Source: Sphingopyxis italica
GTDB taxonomy: Bacteria; Pseudomonadota; Alphaproteobacteria; Sphingomonadales; Sphingomonadaceae
NCBI RefSeq assembly: GCF_011926545.1
Contig: NZ_JAATIT010000002.1
Span: 669,383-733,382, forward strand
Reading direction: 5' to 3'
Length of the DNA: 64,000 nt
Part shown: piece after piece, positions 33,866-42,761 of the stretch
How the letters are laid out: each line of letters begins with the position of its first letter
How positions within the stretch are numbered: position 1 is the stretch's first letter
Position numbers and translations under genes: made by a program
Notes under the pieces: model-generated
What the model saw: the letters and a program-made list of their open reading frames with translations, nothing else
Told to the model about the DNA's origin: nothing
Database searches by the model: none

Positions 33866-34953
33866 AAATCACCCTGAAAAATATCAAGGTTTCCGAACTG
33901 GTCGAGGGCTACAAGGACGAGGGCGAGGCTGGGGTGCGCGGTTTTGGCGGGCGGCTGGACATCCGCCCCGCTTACCAGCGCGAGATGATCTACAAGGACA
34001 AGCAGAAGCATGAGGTGATCCACACCGTCCGCAAATCCTTCCCGCTCAACACCATGTATTGGGCGGTGGCGGGCGGCGGATATGAATTGATGGATGGTCA
34101 GCAACGCACGCTCAGCATCTGCCAATATGTCGCCGGCGATTATTCGGTCGAGATCGACGGATCGCCCAAGGGCTTCGGCAATCTGACAGCCGACAGGAAG
34201 CGGCAAATCCTCGATTATAAGCTGTCGGTCTATGTCTGCGAAGGCAGCGAGGACGAAAAGCTCGACTGGTTCCGGATCATCAACATCGCGGGCGAAAAGC
34301 TGACCGACCAGGAATTGCGCAACGCCATCTATACCGGCCCATGGCTCGCCGATGCGAAGCGATGGTTTTCCAAAACCGGCGCGCCGGCGGCGGCGATCGG
34401 TAGCAAGCTGGTGAACGGCGCGCCGATCCGGCAGGACTATCTGGAAACCGCGCTCGACTGGCTGTCCGGTGGCCGGATCGAGCATTATATGGCCGGGCAC
34501 CAGCATGACCAGAATGCCAACGAACTGTGGACCTATTTTCAGAATGTCATCAATTGGGTCGAGTTGACCTTTCCGAATTACCGCAAGGAAATGAAGGGTG
34601 TGGCATGGGGACCGCTCTACAACAGCTTTGGAAAAGAAAAGCTCGATACGGCGAAGCTGGAGGCGGACGTTACGCGCCTGATGCGCGACGAGGATGTGAC
34701 GAAAAAGTCGGGCATCTATGATTATGTCCTGAGCGGCAGCGAGCGCGCCTTGTCGATCCGCGCCTTCACCGACAATATGAAGCGCGAAGCCTATGAACGG
34801 CAACGGGGTGTCTGCCCGGCCTGCAATGACCCTTTCCCGCTGGACGGGATGGAGGCCGATCACATCACCCCGTGGAGCAAGGGCGGAAAAACCGTCGCGG
34901 CCAATTGCCAGATGCTTTGCAAGATGGACAACCGGACAAAGAGCGGGAAGTGA
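33862..34953 (+). CDS. DUF262 protein with C-terminal HNH nuclease domain
   Basis: The 363-residue protein has an N-terminal DUF262 (ParB/sulfiredoxin-like) region with RPAYQREMIYKDKQKHEVI and DGQQR at 78-82, and a C-terminal HNH nuclease: CPAC (318-321), ADHITPWSKGGK (D333, H334) and N348 in AANCQMLC. DUF262-HNH/DUF1524 proteins include GmrSD-type modification-dependent nucleases and other defence nucleases; DGQQR is needed for nucleotide hydrolysis in GmrS. Its ATG overlaps the methyltransferase stop, so expression is probably coupled to the phase-variable gene. I infer that it is the restriction partner of this methyltransferase. Confidence 0.85.
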   Translation: MKITLKNIKVSELVEGYKDEGEAGVRGFGGRLDIRPAYQREMIYKDKQKHEVIHTVRKSFPLNTMYWAVAGGGYELMDGQQRTLSICQYVAGDYSVEIDGSPKGFGNLTADRKRQILDYKLSVYVCEGSEDEKLDWFRIINIAGEKLTDQELRNAIYTGPWLADAKRWFSKTGAPAAAIGSKLVNGAPIRQDYLETALDWLSGGRIEHYMAGHQHDQNANELWTYFQNVINWVELTFPNYRKEMKGVAWGPLYNSFGKEKLDTAKLEADVTRLMRDEDVTKKSGIYDYVLSGSERALSIRAFTDNMKREAYERQRGVCPACNDPFPLDGMEADHITPWSKGGKTVAANCQMLCKMDNRTKSGK

Positions 34954-35036
34954 GCGGCGGACGGGGCCTGCCCCGCTTGCGCGAGGCCGATGACCCCCAC
35001 CCGCTGCGACTAACGACCAAGTTCGTAAGTCTCGCT

Positions 35037-35058
35037 GCCCTCCCCTGAAGAGGAGGGC
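35037..35058 (+). terminator. Hairpin after the nuclease gene
   Basis: GCCCTCC and GGAGGGC form a seven-base stem around CCTGAAGA. There is no T-run. It may end the nuclease transcript or be a structural relic at the right edge of the inserted module. Confidence 0.35.
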
Positions 35059-35139
35059 GTGGAATGTGCCCCTTTCGCAGGTGCAGCATTTTCGCTAGGG
35101 TCGATGCAACATTCATCCATCCCATCGGAGTCTCCCGCC

Positions 35140-36327
35140 ATGACCGCCACCGATCCCGTCGTTTTCCTCTCCTATGCGCGCACGCCGATGGGCAGCATGC
35201 AGGGCAGCCTGTCGGACGCGAGCGCGACCGACCTTGGCGCGACCGCGGTGAAGGCGGCGGTCGAGCGCGCGGGGGTTTCGGGCGACGATGTCGAGCGCAT
35301 CTATATGGGCTGCGTGCTGCCCGCCGGGCTTGGCCAGGCACCGGCGCGTCAGGCCGCGATCAAGGCGGGCCTGCCCAAATCGGTGCAGGCGACGACCGTG
35401 AACAAGGTGTGCGGTTCGGGGATGCAGACGGTGATCATGGGCGCCGAGGCGCTGGCCGCGGGCAGCGTCGACCTGATCGTCGCGGGCGGCATGGAATCGA
35501 TGACCAACGCGCCCTATCTGCTCAAGAAGCATCGCGGCGGGGCGCGCATCGGCCACGACACCGCTTATGACCATATGTTCCTCGACGGGCTGGAAGACGC
35601 CTATGAGGCGGGCCGCGCGATGGGGACGTTCGCGCAGGATACCGCCGACGCCTATCAGCTCTCGCGTCAGGCGCAGGATGATTATACGCTGACGTCGCTG
35701 AGCCGCGCCAAGGGTGCGATCGCCGACGGCGCCTTCGCCGCCGAAATCGCGCCGGTGACGATCGCGGGGCGCAAGGGCGACGTCGTCGTCGATACCGACG
35801 AAGCGCCGGGCAAGGCGATGCCCGACAAGATCCCGACGCTGAGGCCCGCCTTCGCCAAGGACGGCACGATCACCGCGGCGACCAGTTCGTCGATCTCGGA
35901 CGGCGCCGCCGCGGTGGTGCTGACGCGCCAGTCGATCGCCGACGCCAAGGGCGCGAAGCCGGTCGCAAGGCTGGTCGCGCACGCCGCGCACGCGCAGGAG
36001 CCGAAGGATTTCACCGTCGCCCCGGTCGGCGCGATCAACAAGCTGCTGGCCAAGACCGGCTGGTCGATCGGCGACGTCGACCTGTTCGAGGTCAATGAAG
36101 CCTTTGCCTGTGTCGCGATGTTCGCGATGCACGACCTTGGCATTCCGCACGACAAGATCAACGTCCACGGCGGCGCGACCGCGCTCGGCCACCCGATCGG
36201 CGCCAGCGGCACGCGCATCATCACGACGCTGATCGCCGCGCTCCAGCGCCACGGCAAGACGCGTGGCATCGCGAGCCTGTGCATCGGCGGCGGCGAAGCG
36301 ACCGCGGTGGCCGTCGAACTGGTCTAA
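35140..36327 (+). CDS. Acetyl-CoA C-acyltransferase (thiolase)
   Basis: The 395-residue thiolase carries the nucleophile C91 in KVCGSGMQ, the NEAFA block (EVNEAFACVAMF), the histidine motif GGATALGHPIGASG and the C-terminal LCIGGGEA. It condenses or cleaves acyl-CoA/acetyl-CoA; the biosynthetic acetyl-CoA acetyltransferase (PhaA/AtoB-like) is most likely from length and GHPIGASG context. GGAG lies ten bases before the ATG at 35140. A strong hairpin follows the gene. Confidence 0.93.
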   Translation: MTATDPVVFLSYARTPMGSMQGSLSDASATDLGATAVKAAVERAGVSGDDVERIYMGCVLPAGLGQAPARQAAIKAGLPKSVQATTVNKVCGSGMQTVIMGAEALAAGSVDLIVAGGMESMTNAPYLLKKHRGGARIGHDTAYDHMFLDGLEDAYEAGRAMGTFAQDTADAYQLSRQAQDDYTLTSLSRAKGAIADGAFAAEIAPVTIAGRKGDVVVDTDEAPGKAMPDKIPTLRPAFAKDGTITAATSSSISDGAAAVVLTRQSIADAKGAKPVARLVAHAAHAQEPKDFTVAPVGAINKLLAKTGWSIGDVDLFEVNEAFACVAMFAMHDLGIPHDKINVHGGATALGHPIGASGTRIITTLIAALQRHGKTRGIASLCIGGGEATAVAVELV

Positions 36328-36349
36328 AATCATAATCGGCGAAGGTTGC

Positions 36350-36378
36350 ACGGCGCCGTCGCACGACGGCGCCGTTTC
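36350..36378 (+). terminator. Terminator after the thiolase gene
   Basis: ACGGCGCCGTCG and CGACGGCGCCGT form a perfect 12-base stem with a two-base centre (CA), followed by TTT. It lies 22 bases after the thiolase stop. Confidence 0.7.
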
Positions 36379-36521
36379 GTCGTCACCCTCGCGACAAATT
36401 GCGACACTGATGACCTGAAAATAAACGCCGCATTCCGGTTCGGTTCAAACCGACCCGCCTAATCCTTCTCCTGTCATCGGGCAGCCCCCCTCCCCCTGAC
36501 GGATTGAAAAGGAATGGCACA

Positions 36522-36989
36522 ATGAAGAAGATGAAATTTCTCACCGCCGGTCTGATCGCCGCGATGATGGTTCCGGCCGTGGCGCAGGCGCAGACCCGCG
36601 AGATCCGCGCCGACCGCCGCGACGTTCGCGAAGAGCGCCGCGAGGTTCGCGATGCACAGCGTTATGGCGATCGCGGCGACGTGCGCGAGGAGCGCCGCGA
36701 ATATCGCGATGCGAAGCGCGAGCTGCGCGAAGACCGCCGCGACTGGCGCCAGGACCGGCGCTATCGCGATTATCGCGCACCCTTTCGCTACCATCAGTTC
36801 CGCGTCGGCTCGACGCTTCGTTCCAACTATTATGCGCCGGCGTATCGTCCCGCGTGGGACAGCCGCTGGGGCGTGCCGCGGGCGGGTCGCAACCTGACCT
36901 ATGTCCGCCACTATAACGACCTGCTGCTCGTCAACGCGCGGAACGGCAAGGTCATCCGGGTCTATCGCAACCATTTCCGGTGGCGCTGA
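36522..36989 (+). CDS. RcnB-like periplasmic protein
   Basis: The 155-residue protein has a signal peptide (MKKMKFLTAGLIAAMMVPAV, cleavage at AQA), a highly charged Arg/Asp/Glu-rich repeat region (RREVRDAQR, REYRDAKRE, REDRRDWRQDRR) and a C-terminal RcnB-type domain (YRAPFRYHQFRVGSTLRSNY, DLLLVNARNGKVIRVYRNH). RcnB in E. coli modulates nickel/cobalt efflux; sphingomonad homologues are abundant and of unclear role. AAAAGGA lies eight bases before the ATG. A good terminator follows. Confidence 0.82.
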   Translation: MKKMKFLTAGLIAAMMVPAVAQAQTREIRADRRDVREERREVRDAQRYGDRGDVREERREYRDAKRELREDRRDWRQDRRYRDYRAPFRYHQFRVGSTLRSNYYAPAYRPAWDSRWGVPRAGRNLTYVRHYNDLLLVNARNGKVIRVYRNHFRWR

Positions 36990-37000
36990 CCGCTAGCGAC

Positions 37001-37033
37001 AAGGGCCGGGCGAGCGATCGTCCGGCCTTTTTT
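37001..37033 (+). terminator. Rho-independent terminator
   Basis: AAGGGCCGG and CCGGCCTTT form a GC-rich stem followed by an uninterrupted T-run (TTTTTT), 12 bases after the RcnB-like stop. Confidence 0.85.
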
Positions 37034-37095
37034 GGATGGCGTTGGATGGCAGCTTTGGGGTGGAGAGCGGATGCAGCTTAAGTTTTCGCGCTGCT

Positions 37096-37485
37096 TTATT
37101 CGGGTATCCAGAAATCCACGCTAACCACCCCACCAGTCGTCTGTGGAGTGCCTGCATCGTCGGTCGGCGAGGCAAAGCGCGCTTTACGCTCGAGCGACCT
37201 GCAGGGAACAACATCTAGAGCCTTGTGACCGCTTGATGATTTGACCTCGCAATTCTCGACTCTCCCTTTCGCGTTGATATCGAACGCGACGACAACACGG
37301 CCTGAAATTTCGCCTTCGAGGGCTTTGCGCGGATAATCGGCCACGGACAGCCAGCGAGGGGTCAACAAGGTTGCTCCGCCATAATCCTTGATCGCCTCGC
37401 CAAAGGGGGACGTGTTTTGGGCCATTGCGGGCCAAGTGCCGAATAGGGACAGGCAGGCCAAAGTTTTGAGATGTTGGCTCTTCAT
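37096..37485 (-). CDS. Short TonB C-terminal-domain protein
   Basis: The 129-residue protein has a signal peptide (MKSQHLKTLACLSLFGTWPA, cleavage at AMA) and a TonB-like C-terminal fold: DYPRKALEGEISGRVVVAFD, INAKGRVENCEVKSSSG, and VVSVDFWIPE. The usual inner-membrane anchor and proline-rich spacer are absent, so it is a free periplasmic domain rather than an energy transducer. Two cysteines (ENCEV, VPCRS) could form a disulfide. Role unknown. Confidence 0.8.
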   Translation of the reverse strand: MKSQHLKTLACLSLFGTWPAMAQNTSPFGEAIKDYGGATLLTPRWLSVADYPRKALEGEISGRVVVAFDINAKGRVENCEVKSSSGHKALDVVPCRSLERKARFASPTDDAGTPQTTGGVVSVDFWIPE

Positions 37486-37585
37486 ATTTTGATGTCCTCA
37501 CGCCTGCGTTGGTGCAGGGGCCCAGGGTTAAGCCGGTCCGTAAACGTCCTCTATCGGTAGAATCCTATCGCCGGTCCCCAGCCGG

Positions 37586-38050
37586 TCAATCGCCCCAGAT
37601 ATGATCGGTCTGGATCCAGCCCTTGCGCCCCTGGACGTCGAACAGGCACCAGCCGTTCTTGCAATCGCTGATCCGGCCGACGACGCCGGGCTGCGCGCGA
37701 TAGGCTATGGCGGCCGAGACGCTCGCATCCTCGCGCATCGGACGGATTTCGTCGGTGACGATCGCGGTGCGGGTGCGGCTCAAGAGACGCGCCGCCATCC
37801 AGCCTTGCGTCCCGTCGGGGTCCTCGATCTTGCGCCAGTTTTCGTGGCGCGCGATGACCTTGACGGGCAAATCAGTGCGCCGATACTCCCACATCACGGG
37901 GACGTGCGGCGACGGCCCCTTGCGCATCCGCGCCTGATCGACGCTGATCGACGCCCAATAAGGCACTTCGACATCGGATTGCGATTGTGCGGCGGCCGGT
38001 CCCACACTGGCCATCAGCAGGGCGGCGGTAAATATCAAGCGGCTGGTCAT
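37586..38050 (-). CDS. Secreted SH3-domain protein
   Basis: The 154-residue protein has a signal peptide (MTSRLIFTAALLMASVGPAA) and two bacterial SH3-like repeats (SISVDQARMRKGPSPHVPVM, WRKIEDPDGTQGWMAARLLS; then DASVSAAIAYRAQPGVVGRI, GRKGWIQTDHIWGD). Such domains bind peptidoglycan peptides. A cysteine pair (DCKNGWC) is probably a disulfide. It is divergent from the dehydrogenase at 38177. Confidence 0.87.
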   Translation of the reverse strand: MTSRLIFTAALLMASVGPAAAQSQSDVEVPYWASISVDQARMRKGPSPHVPVMWEYRRTDLPVKVIARHENWRKIEDPDGTQGWMAARLLSRTRTAIVTDEIRPMREDASVSAAIAYRAQPGVVGRISDCKNGWCLFDVQGRKGWIQTDHIWGD

Positions 38051-38176
38051 CGCTTTGCCTTGTCAAACTCATCCCCGCATTTCAACCGCTCACCGCGCAA
38101 AAGGCTGCGTTCATCCCCAGCCTTTTCATTTCTCCCGCTCTTGACCGCCGCGCCGCGCCGCGCTCTATCGGCGGCC

Positions 38177-39175
38177 ATGCCCGATTCCACCCGTCCCAAG
38201 CGCCCGCGCGTCATCGTCACCCGCCAGTTGATGCCGCATGTCGAGGCACGCATGGCCGAATTGTTCGATGCCCGGCTGTCGGCGCGCGATCGCGCCTTTA
38301 CCCGCGAGGAATTGAAGGCGGCGGTCGCCGATTGCGACGTGTTCGTGCCGACGGTGACCGACGAGATCGATGCGGAGGTGATCGCCGCGGCCAGCGAGCG
38401 GCTCAAGCTGATCGCCAATTTCGGGGCCGGGGTCGACCATATCGACCTCGCCGCCGCGCGCGCCAAGGGTATCATGGTGTCGAACACGCCCGGCGTCTTT
38501 ACCGAAGACACCGCCGACATGACGATGGCGCTGATCCTCAGCGTCCCGCGCCGCCTCGCCGAGGGCGAGAAGCTGATGCGATCGGGCAAATGGGAAGGCT
38601 GGGCGCCGAGCACGATGCTCGGCCACCGCGTCGGCGGCAAATTGCTCGGCATCATCGGCATGGGGCGCATCGGGCTGTCGGTCGCGCGGCGCGCCCGCGC
38701 GTTCGGCCTGTCGATCCATTATCACAACCGCAAGCGCCTGCCCGAAGCGATCGAGGAAGAACTCGGCGCGAGCTATCACGCGAGCGTCGACACGCTGCTC
38801 CGCATCAGCGACGTCGTCACGATCCACTGCCCGCACACCAGCGAAACGCACGAAATGGTGAGCGCCGCGCGCATCGGCGCGATGAAGCCGACCGCTTATT
38901 TGATCAACACCGCACGCGGCGAGATCGTCGACGAAAAGGCGCTGATCGCGGCGCTGCAAACGGGCCGCATCGCGGGCGCCGGGCTCGACGTCTATACGCA
39001 CGAACCCGCGGTCGACCCCGCTCTGCTCGCGCTCGACAATGTCGTGCTGCTGCCGCACCTCGGCTCGGCGACGATCGAGGGCCGCGAGGCGTCGGGCGAA
39101 AAAGTCATCGCCAACATCCGCGCCTGGTGCGACGGACATCGCCCGCCCGATCAGGTGCTGGAGGGGTGGGCCTGA
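38177..39175 (+). CDS. D-isomer 2-hydroxyacid dehydrogenase (glyoxylate/hydroxypyruvate reductase type)
   Basis: The 332-residue NAD(P)-dependent dehydrogenase has the Rossmann motif GIIGMGRIGLSVARR, ANFGAGVDHIDLAAARAKGI, and catalytic residues R in NTARGEIVDE, E in THEPAV and H in LLPHLGSATIEGR. Glyoxylate or hydroxypyruvate reduction is the likeliest activity. The ATG at 38177 begins the family match. It is the intact counterpart of the relic at 13601, though the two are not close in sequence. Confidence 0.92.
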   Translation: MPDSTRPKRPRVIVTRQLMPHVEARMAELFDARLSARDRAFTREELKAAVADCDVFVPTVTDEIDAEVIAAASERLKLIANFGAGVDHIDLAAARAKGIMVSNTPGVFTEDTADMTMALILSVPRRLAEGEKLMRSGKWEGWAPSTMLGHRVGGKLLGIIGMGRIGLSVARRARAFGLSIHYHNRKRLPEAIEEELGASYHASVDTLLRISDVVTIHCPHTSETHEMVSAARIGAMKPTAYLINTARGEIVDEKALIAALQTGRIAGAGLDVYTHEPAVDPALLALDNVVLLPHLGSATIEGREASGEKVIANIRAWCDGHRPPDQVLEGWA

Positions 39176-39182
39176 GTCCCGT

Positions 39183-39204
39183 CGCCCCCGCCTTCGCGGG
39201 GGCG
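39183..39204. terminator. Bidirectional hairpin between convergent genes
   Basis: CGCCCCCGC and GCGGGGGCG form a perfect nine-base stem with loop CTTC between the stops at 39175 and 39214. It can serve both strands. Confidence 0.65.
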
Positions 39205-39213
39205 ATATGTTCT

Positions 39214-40617
39214 CTAATCCCCCGTCAGGATCCGGTCGACGAGCTGCTTCACCGTCGGGGTGAAGTTGTTCGAATAAAAGGGATCGGTCTTGAAGTTGAA
39301 CGCGGCGTGGCCCGCGAACATCAGATTCTGCTCGACGTCGCCGCCGTGCGCGATGTCCTGCAGCGTTTTCTGGATGCAGAAACTGCGCGGGTCGGCGAGA
39401 TAGCCGGTGGTGTAATCGTCATGGTCCTTCCACGACGAAAAGCCGCAATGCGACAGGCAGCCCATGCAGTCGGTCTGGTCCTTGCGGATCATCGCCTTGT
39501 CGGCTTCGGTCACGAACACCACCGTATTGTCGGGGGTCTTCAGCGCCTCGGTATAGCCTTCGGCGAACCAGTCGCGCGCGCGCGCACGGTCGTGGGGCGT
39601 GACCCAGAAATTCTTGCCCTTCACCCCGACGTCGAGCTGGACGATATGGTCGCCCGCTTCCTGCTTCGAGTAAGGAATCTGACGCTCCGAGCGCGCTTCG
39701 AGATCGCGCAAAAAGGGCGTGCGAACCGCGCTCGAATAGAAACCGGTCGGCGAGAAACGGTGGAGCAGCACATCGCCGTCGTCGAGCGTGCGCAAACGGT
39801 CCTTCCACTGCTGCGGGATCGGGCTTTCCTCGGTCAGCAGCGGCCGCGTGCCGTACTGGAAGACGATCTGGCCGAGCTCGGGATTGTCGATCCAGTTTTC
39901 CCAGTCGCGCAGATACCAGACGCCGCCCGCCATCACGATCGGCACATCGTCCGCGATCCCCTCGGCGCGCATCGTTTCGCGCACCGCGGCGACGCGCGGA
40001 TAGGGGTCCTGCGGCACCAGCGGGTCTTCGGCGTTCGACAGGCCATTATGCCCGCCAGCCAGCCAGGGATCCTCATAGACAACGGCGCCCAGCAGATGCG
40101 GGACCTTGCTGTAAGCGCGCTTCCACAGCGCGCGAAAGGCACGCGCCGAGCTGATGATCGGCAGATACAGGACGTTGTGCCGCGCCGCGATCTCGCTCAA
40201 TTTATACGGCATGCCCGCGCCGCAGGTCACGCCCGCGACGAGGCCCTTGGTCCGTTCGAGTACGCCTTCGAGTATCTGCTGCGCGCCGCCCATTTCCCAG
40301 AGCACGTTGATGTTGATCGCGCCCTTGCCGCCCGACACGTCATAAGCGCGCTCGACCTGTGCGACCGCCCCCTCGATGCCATACTGGATCAGTTCCTCGT
40401 GGCGTTCCTTGCGCGTCAGCGCGTGATAGATTTGCGGGATGATCTTGCCTTCGGCGTCATAACTGTCGGCATTGACCGCCGAAACGGTGCCGATGCCGCC
40501 CGCCGCGGCCCACGCGCCGCTCGACATATGATTGGTCGCCGACACGCCCTTGCCGCCTTCGACCAGCGGCCAGACTTCACGCCCGCCGTAAAGGATGGGC
40601 TTCAAACCTTTGAACAC
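39214..40617 (-). CDS. Nitronate monooxygenase family flavoprotein
   Basis: The 467-residue protein belongs to the 2-nitropropane dioxygenase/nitronate monooxygenase FMN family: INVLWEMGGAQQILEGV, GVTCGAGMPYKLSEIAA, IVMAGGVWYLRDWENW and QYGTRPLLTEES form the TIM-barrel FMN site. It is about 100 residues longer than typical enzymes, with a C-terminal extension containing CMGCLSHC, which might bind a metal or iron-sulfur centre. Substrate is unknown. Confidence 0.85.
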   Translation of the reverse strand: MFKGLKPILYGGREVWPLVEGGKGVSATNHMSSGAWAAAGGIGTVSAVNADSYDAEGKIIPQIYHALTRKERHEELIQYGIEGAVAQVERAYDVSGGKGAININVLWEMGGAQQILEGVLERTKGLVAGVTCGAGMPYKLSEIAARHNVLYLPIISSARAFRALWKRAYSKVPHLLGAVVYEDPWLAGGHNGLSNAEDPLVPQDPYPRVAAVRETMRAEGIADDVPIVMAGGVWYLRDWENWIDNPELGQIVFQYGTRPLLTEESPIPQQWKDRLRTLDDGDVLLHRFSPTGFYSSAVRTPFLRDLEARSERQIPYSKQEAGDHIVQLDVGVKGKNFWVTPHDRARARDWFAEGYTEALKTPDNTVVFVTEADKAMIRKDQTDCMGCLSHCGFSSWKDHDDYTTGYLADPRSFCIQKTLQDIAHGGDVEQNLMFAGHAAFNFKTDPFYSNNFTPTVKQLVDRILTGD

Positions 40618-40701
40618 TCTAAACCTTCTCTCTCTCCGCCGGTTCGCGAGCGCGAACCAGCCCCCTTTGCCGCTTGCGTAAGCGGAAATCGGACCCCGTT
40701 G

Positions 40702-41874
40702 TCAATCGCAGCCGACCCAGCCACCGCCGAACGGCCCATAGCCTCCAAGCGCCCGAGCATAGAGCTTTTCATAGGCGCCGACCATGGTAGATTCGTCGAA
40801 CCGTTCGGTGGCGACGCGGCGGTTCGCCGTGCCGACCTCGGCGCGCAACACCGCATTTTCCGACATCCGCGCCAGTCCAGCGCGAAATCCCGCCTCGTCC
40901 GCCGCGACATAGGGGCGGTTCAAGTCCGAAACCATCGCGGCCACGTCGCCGACCGCTGGACTGACGACGGGCAACCCCGCCGCCATCGCCTCGATCACCG
41001 CGATCGGCGCCTGTTCGCTGAGCGATGAGAGCGCGAGCAGGTCGAAATGGCCGATCCAGCGCGCGGGCTGCGCCATGAAGCCGGGCATGACGAGACGGCC
41101 CGCCATGCCGCACGCCGCGGCCTCGGCGGCGATGGCCGCATGTTCGGGGCCCTCGCCCACGATCGCCAGCCGGACGTTCGCGGGCAACGCCGCCACCGCG
41201 CGCACGAGGCGCGGCAAATCCTTGACCTTGCGCAGTCCGGCGACGGTGCCGATCACCACCTCGCCCGGACGGCGTTCCAGCCCCGGAATCGCGACCAACG
41301 GCGGGGCTTCATAGGCTGCCGTGTCGATCCCGTTGCGGATCATCGCCACATGGTCGCGGGCGCCCCATTCGCCGCGCGCGATACGCTCCAGCAGCGCCGA
41401 CGGCACGACGAGCGCCTCGGCCGCCGGAAGCGCGAGGCGGCGGAAGGCGTTGCGTTTCCAGTTGCGCCGGACGCTTTCGTCCTCGTTAAAGCCGTCCTCG
41501 TGATGGATCAGCGGCGGCAGGCGATAGGCGCGCGAAAACAGGCGGTGCGCCATCACGCCGTCCATCGCGCCCCAATTATAGCTGAGCACCAGGTCGAAAT
41601 TCCGTATGTAGCGCACAAGATCGCGGTAGCGGCCAAACGACGGCTTGCCGTGCAGCGGCGGCGCGTCCTTTGGAAAATCGACGACAATCCCCGGATCGAT
41701 CGCATCGCGCGCGCCGAGCGCGCCCGGCATCGCCGACAGGATCGTGTGATGCGCGCGCCCCTCCATCAGATTCATCAGCCGGACCGCGCGCGCCTCCTTG
41801 CCGCCGAGCGAAAAGCTCGAATGCAGGTGCAGGATGCGGATCGGCCAAGGCGTCTCGGGCTTGTCGGCGCTCAC
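40702..41874 (-). CDS. Family 4 glycosyltransferase
   Basis: About 390 residues with a GT-B fold: N-terminal ILHLHSSFSLGGKEARAVRL, the central block VIGTVAGLRKVKDLPRLVRA, and C-terminal SLSEQAPIAVIEAMAAGLPV with the EX7E-type motif of GT4 retaining enzymes. It transfers sugar to an unknown acceptor, probably for an envelope glycan. A GTG at 41874 overlapping the hydrolase stop (GTGA) is the preferred start; an ATG at 41898 is possible. It is coupled to the alpha/beta-hydrolase gene upstream. Confidence 0.87.
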   Translation of the reverse strand: MSADKPETPWPIRILHLHSSFSLGGKEARAVRLMNLMEGRAHHTILSAMPGALGARDAIDPGIVVDFPKDAPPLHGKPSFGRYRDLVRYIRNFDLVLSYNWGAMDGVMAHRLFSRAYRLPPLIHHEDGFNEDESVRRNWKRNAFRRLALPAAEALVVPSALLERIARGEWGARDHVAMIRNGIDTAAYEAPPLVAIPGLERRPGEVVIGTVAGLRKVKDLPRLVRAVAALPANVRLAIVGEGPEHAAIAAEAAACGMAGRLVMPGFMAQPARWIGHFDLLALSSLSEQAPIAVIEAMAAGLPVVSPAVGDVAAMVSDLNRPYVAADEAGFRAGLARMSENAVLRAEVGTANRRVATERFDESTMVGAYEKLYARALGGYGPFGGGWVGCD

Positions 41875-42761
41875 GCTTGCGGAAGCTCCATCGCCCATGC
41901 GTCGATCGCCGCGCGCGCTTCGGGCTCGTCCATCGTCGGGGCATGGCCCACACCCGGCACCTCGACCAGCCGCGCGCCCGGCAATTCGGCCGCCATCTTC
42001 GCGCCCGCCCGGCGCGCCAATATGTCCGACAGCTCGCCGCGCAGGATCAGCAGCGGAACGCCCGCCAACGCGCGATAGGCGGGCCACAGGTCGACGCCCG
42101 CGTCGCCGCCGTTCGGAACGCGCAGCGGCGCCGCGATCTGCTTGTCATAATCGGTGACGATGCGCCCCTCGGGCGTCAGCCTGTGCGTGCGCTTGGTCAG
42201 CCGCAGCCAGTCGCGGATGTCATAGGCCGGATAGACCGCGCGGTTGAGGTCGGCAAAGGCGCGCGCGGCGTGAATCCAGGTCGGCTGGCTGCCGCCCGCG
42301 CCGATATAGTCGCGGATGCGTTCAAGCCCCGCGGTCTCGAGTTCGGGGCCGACATCGTTGAGCACCGCGCCGGCGAGCCGCCCGGGCAGCGTCGCCGCCA
42401 TCAGCATCGCAACCAGCCCGCCGAGCGAGGTGCCGATCGCCGCGAACCGTTCGATCTTCAGCTCATCGAGCAGCGCGACCACATCCTGCACATAGGTCAG
42501 CGGGACATAGGTCATCGGGTCCTTGGCATAGGCGCTCTCGCCCCGCCCGCGAAATTCGATGACGATGACCTTGCGATATTGCGCCACATGCGGCGCCAGC
42601 GCTTCGAAATCGCGGGCATTGCGCGCGAGTCCGGGCATGCACAATATCGGCGGCAGGTCCTCGCTGCCTTCGGGGCCGGCATAGACGCGCGCGTGCAGCC
42701 GGACGCCGTCGGGCGACCACCAATATTGGTCCGACCAGTCGCGGCTGTCCTGCTGAGCCAA
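41871..42761 (-). CDS. Alpha/beta-hydrolase
   Basis: The 296-residue hydrolase has the nucleophile in IGTSLGGLVAM, an acid in LRGELSDILA and the histidine in GVGHAPTMDEP; PPILCMPGLARNARDFEAL and IEFRGRGESAYA form the oxyanion and cap regions. No ATG fits well; a TTG at 42761 preceded nine bases upstream by AAGGGGA is the best start. Substrate unknown. It overlaps the glycosyltransferase gene. Confidence 0.85.
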   Translation of the reverse strand: MAQQDSRDWSDQYWWSPDGVRLHARVYAGPEGSEDLPPILCMPGLARNARDFEALAPHVAQYRKVIVIEFRGRGESAYAKDPMTYVPLTYVQDVVALLDELKIERFAAIGTSLGGLVAMLMAATLPGRLAGAVLNDVGPELETAGLERIRDYIGAGGSQPTWIHAARAFADLNRAVYPAYDIRDWLRLTKRTHRLTPEGRIVTDYDKQIAAPLRVPNGGDAGVDLWPAYRALAGVPLLILRGELSDILARRAGAKMAAELPGARLVEVPGVGHAPTMDEPEARAAIDAWAMELPQA

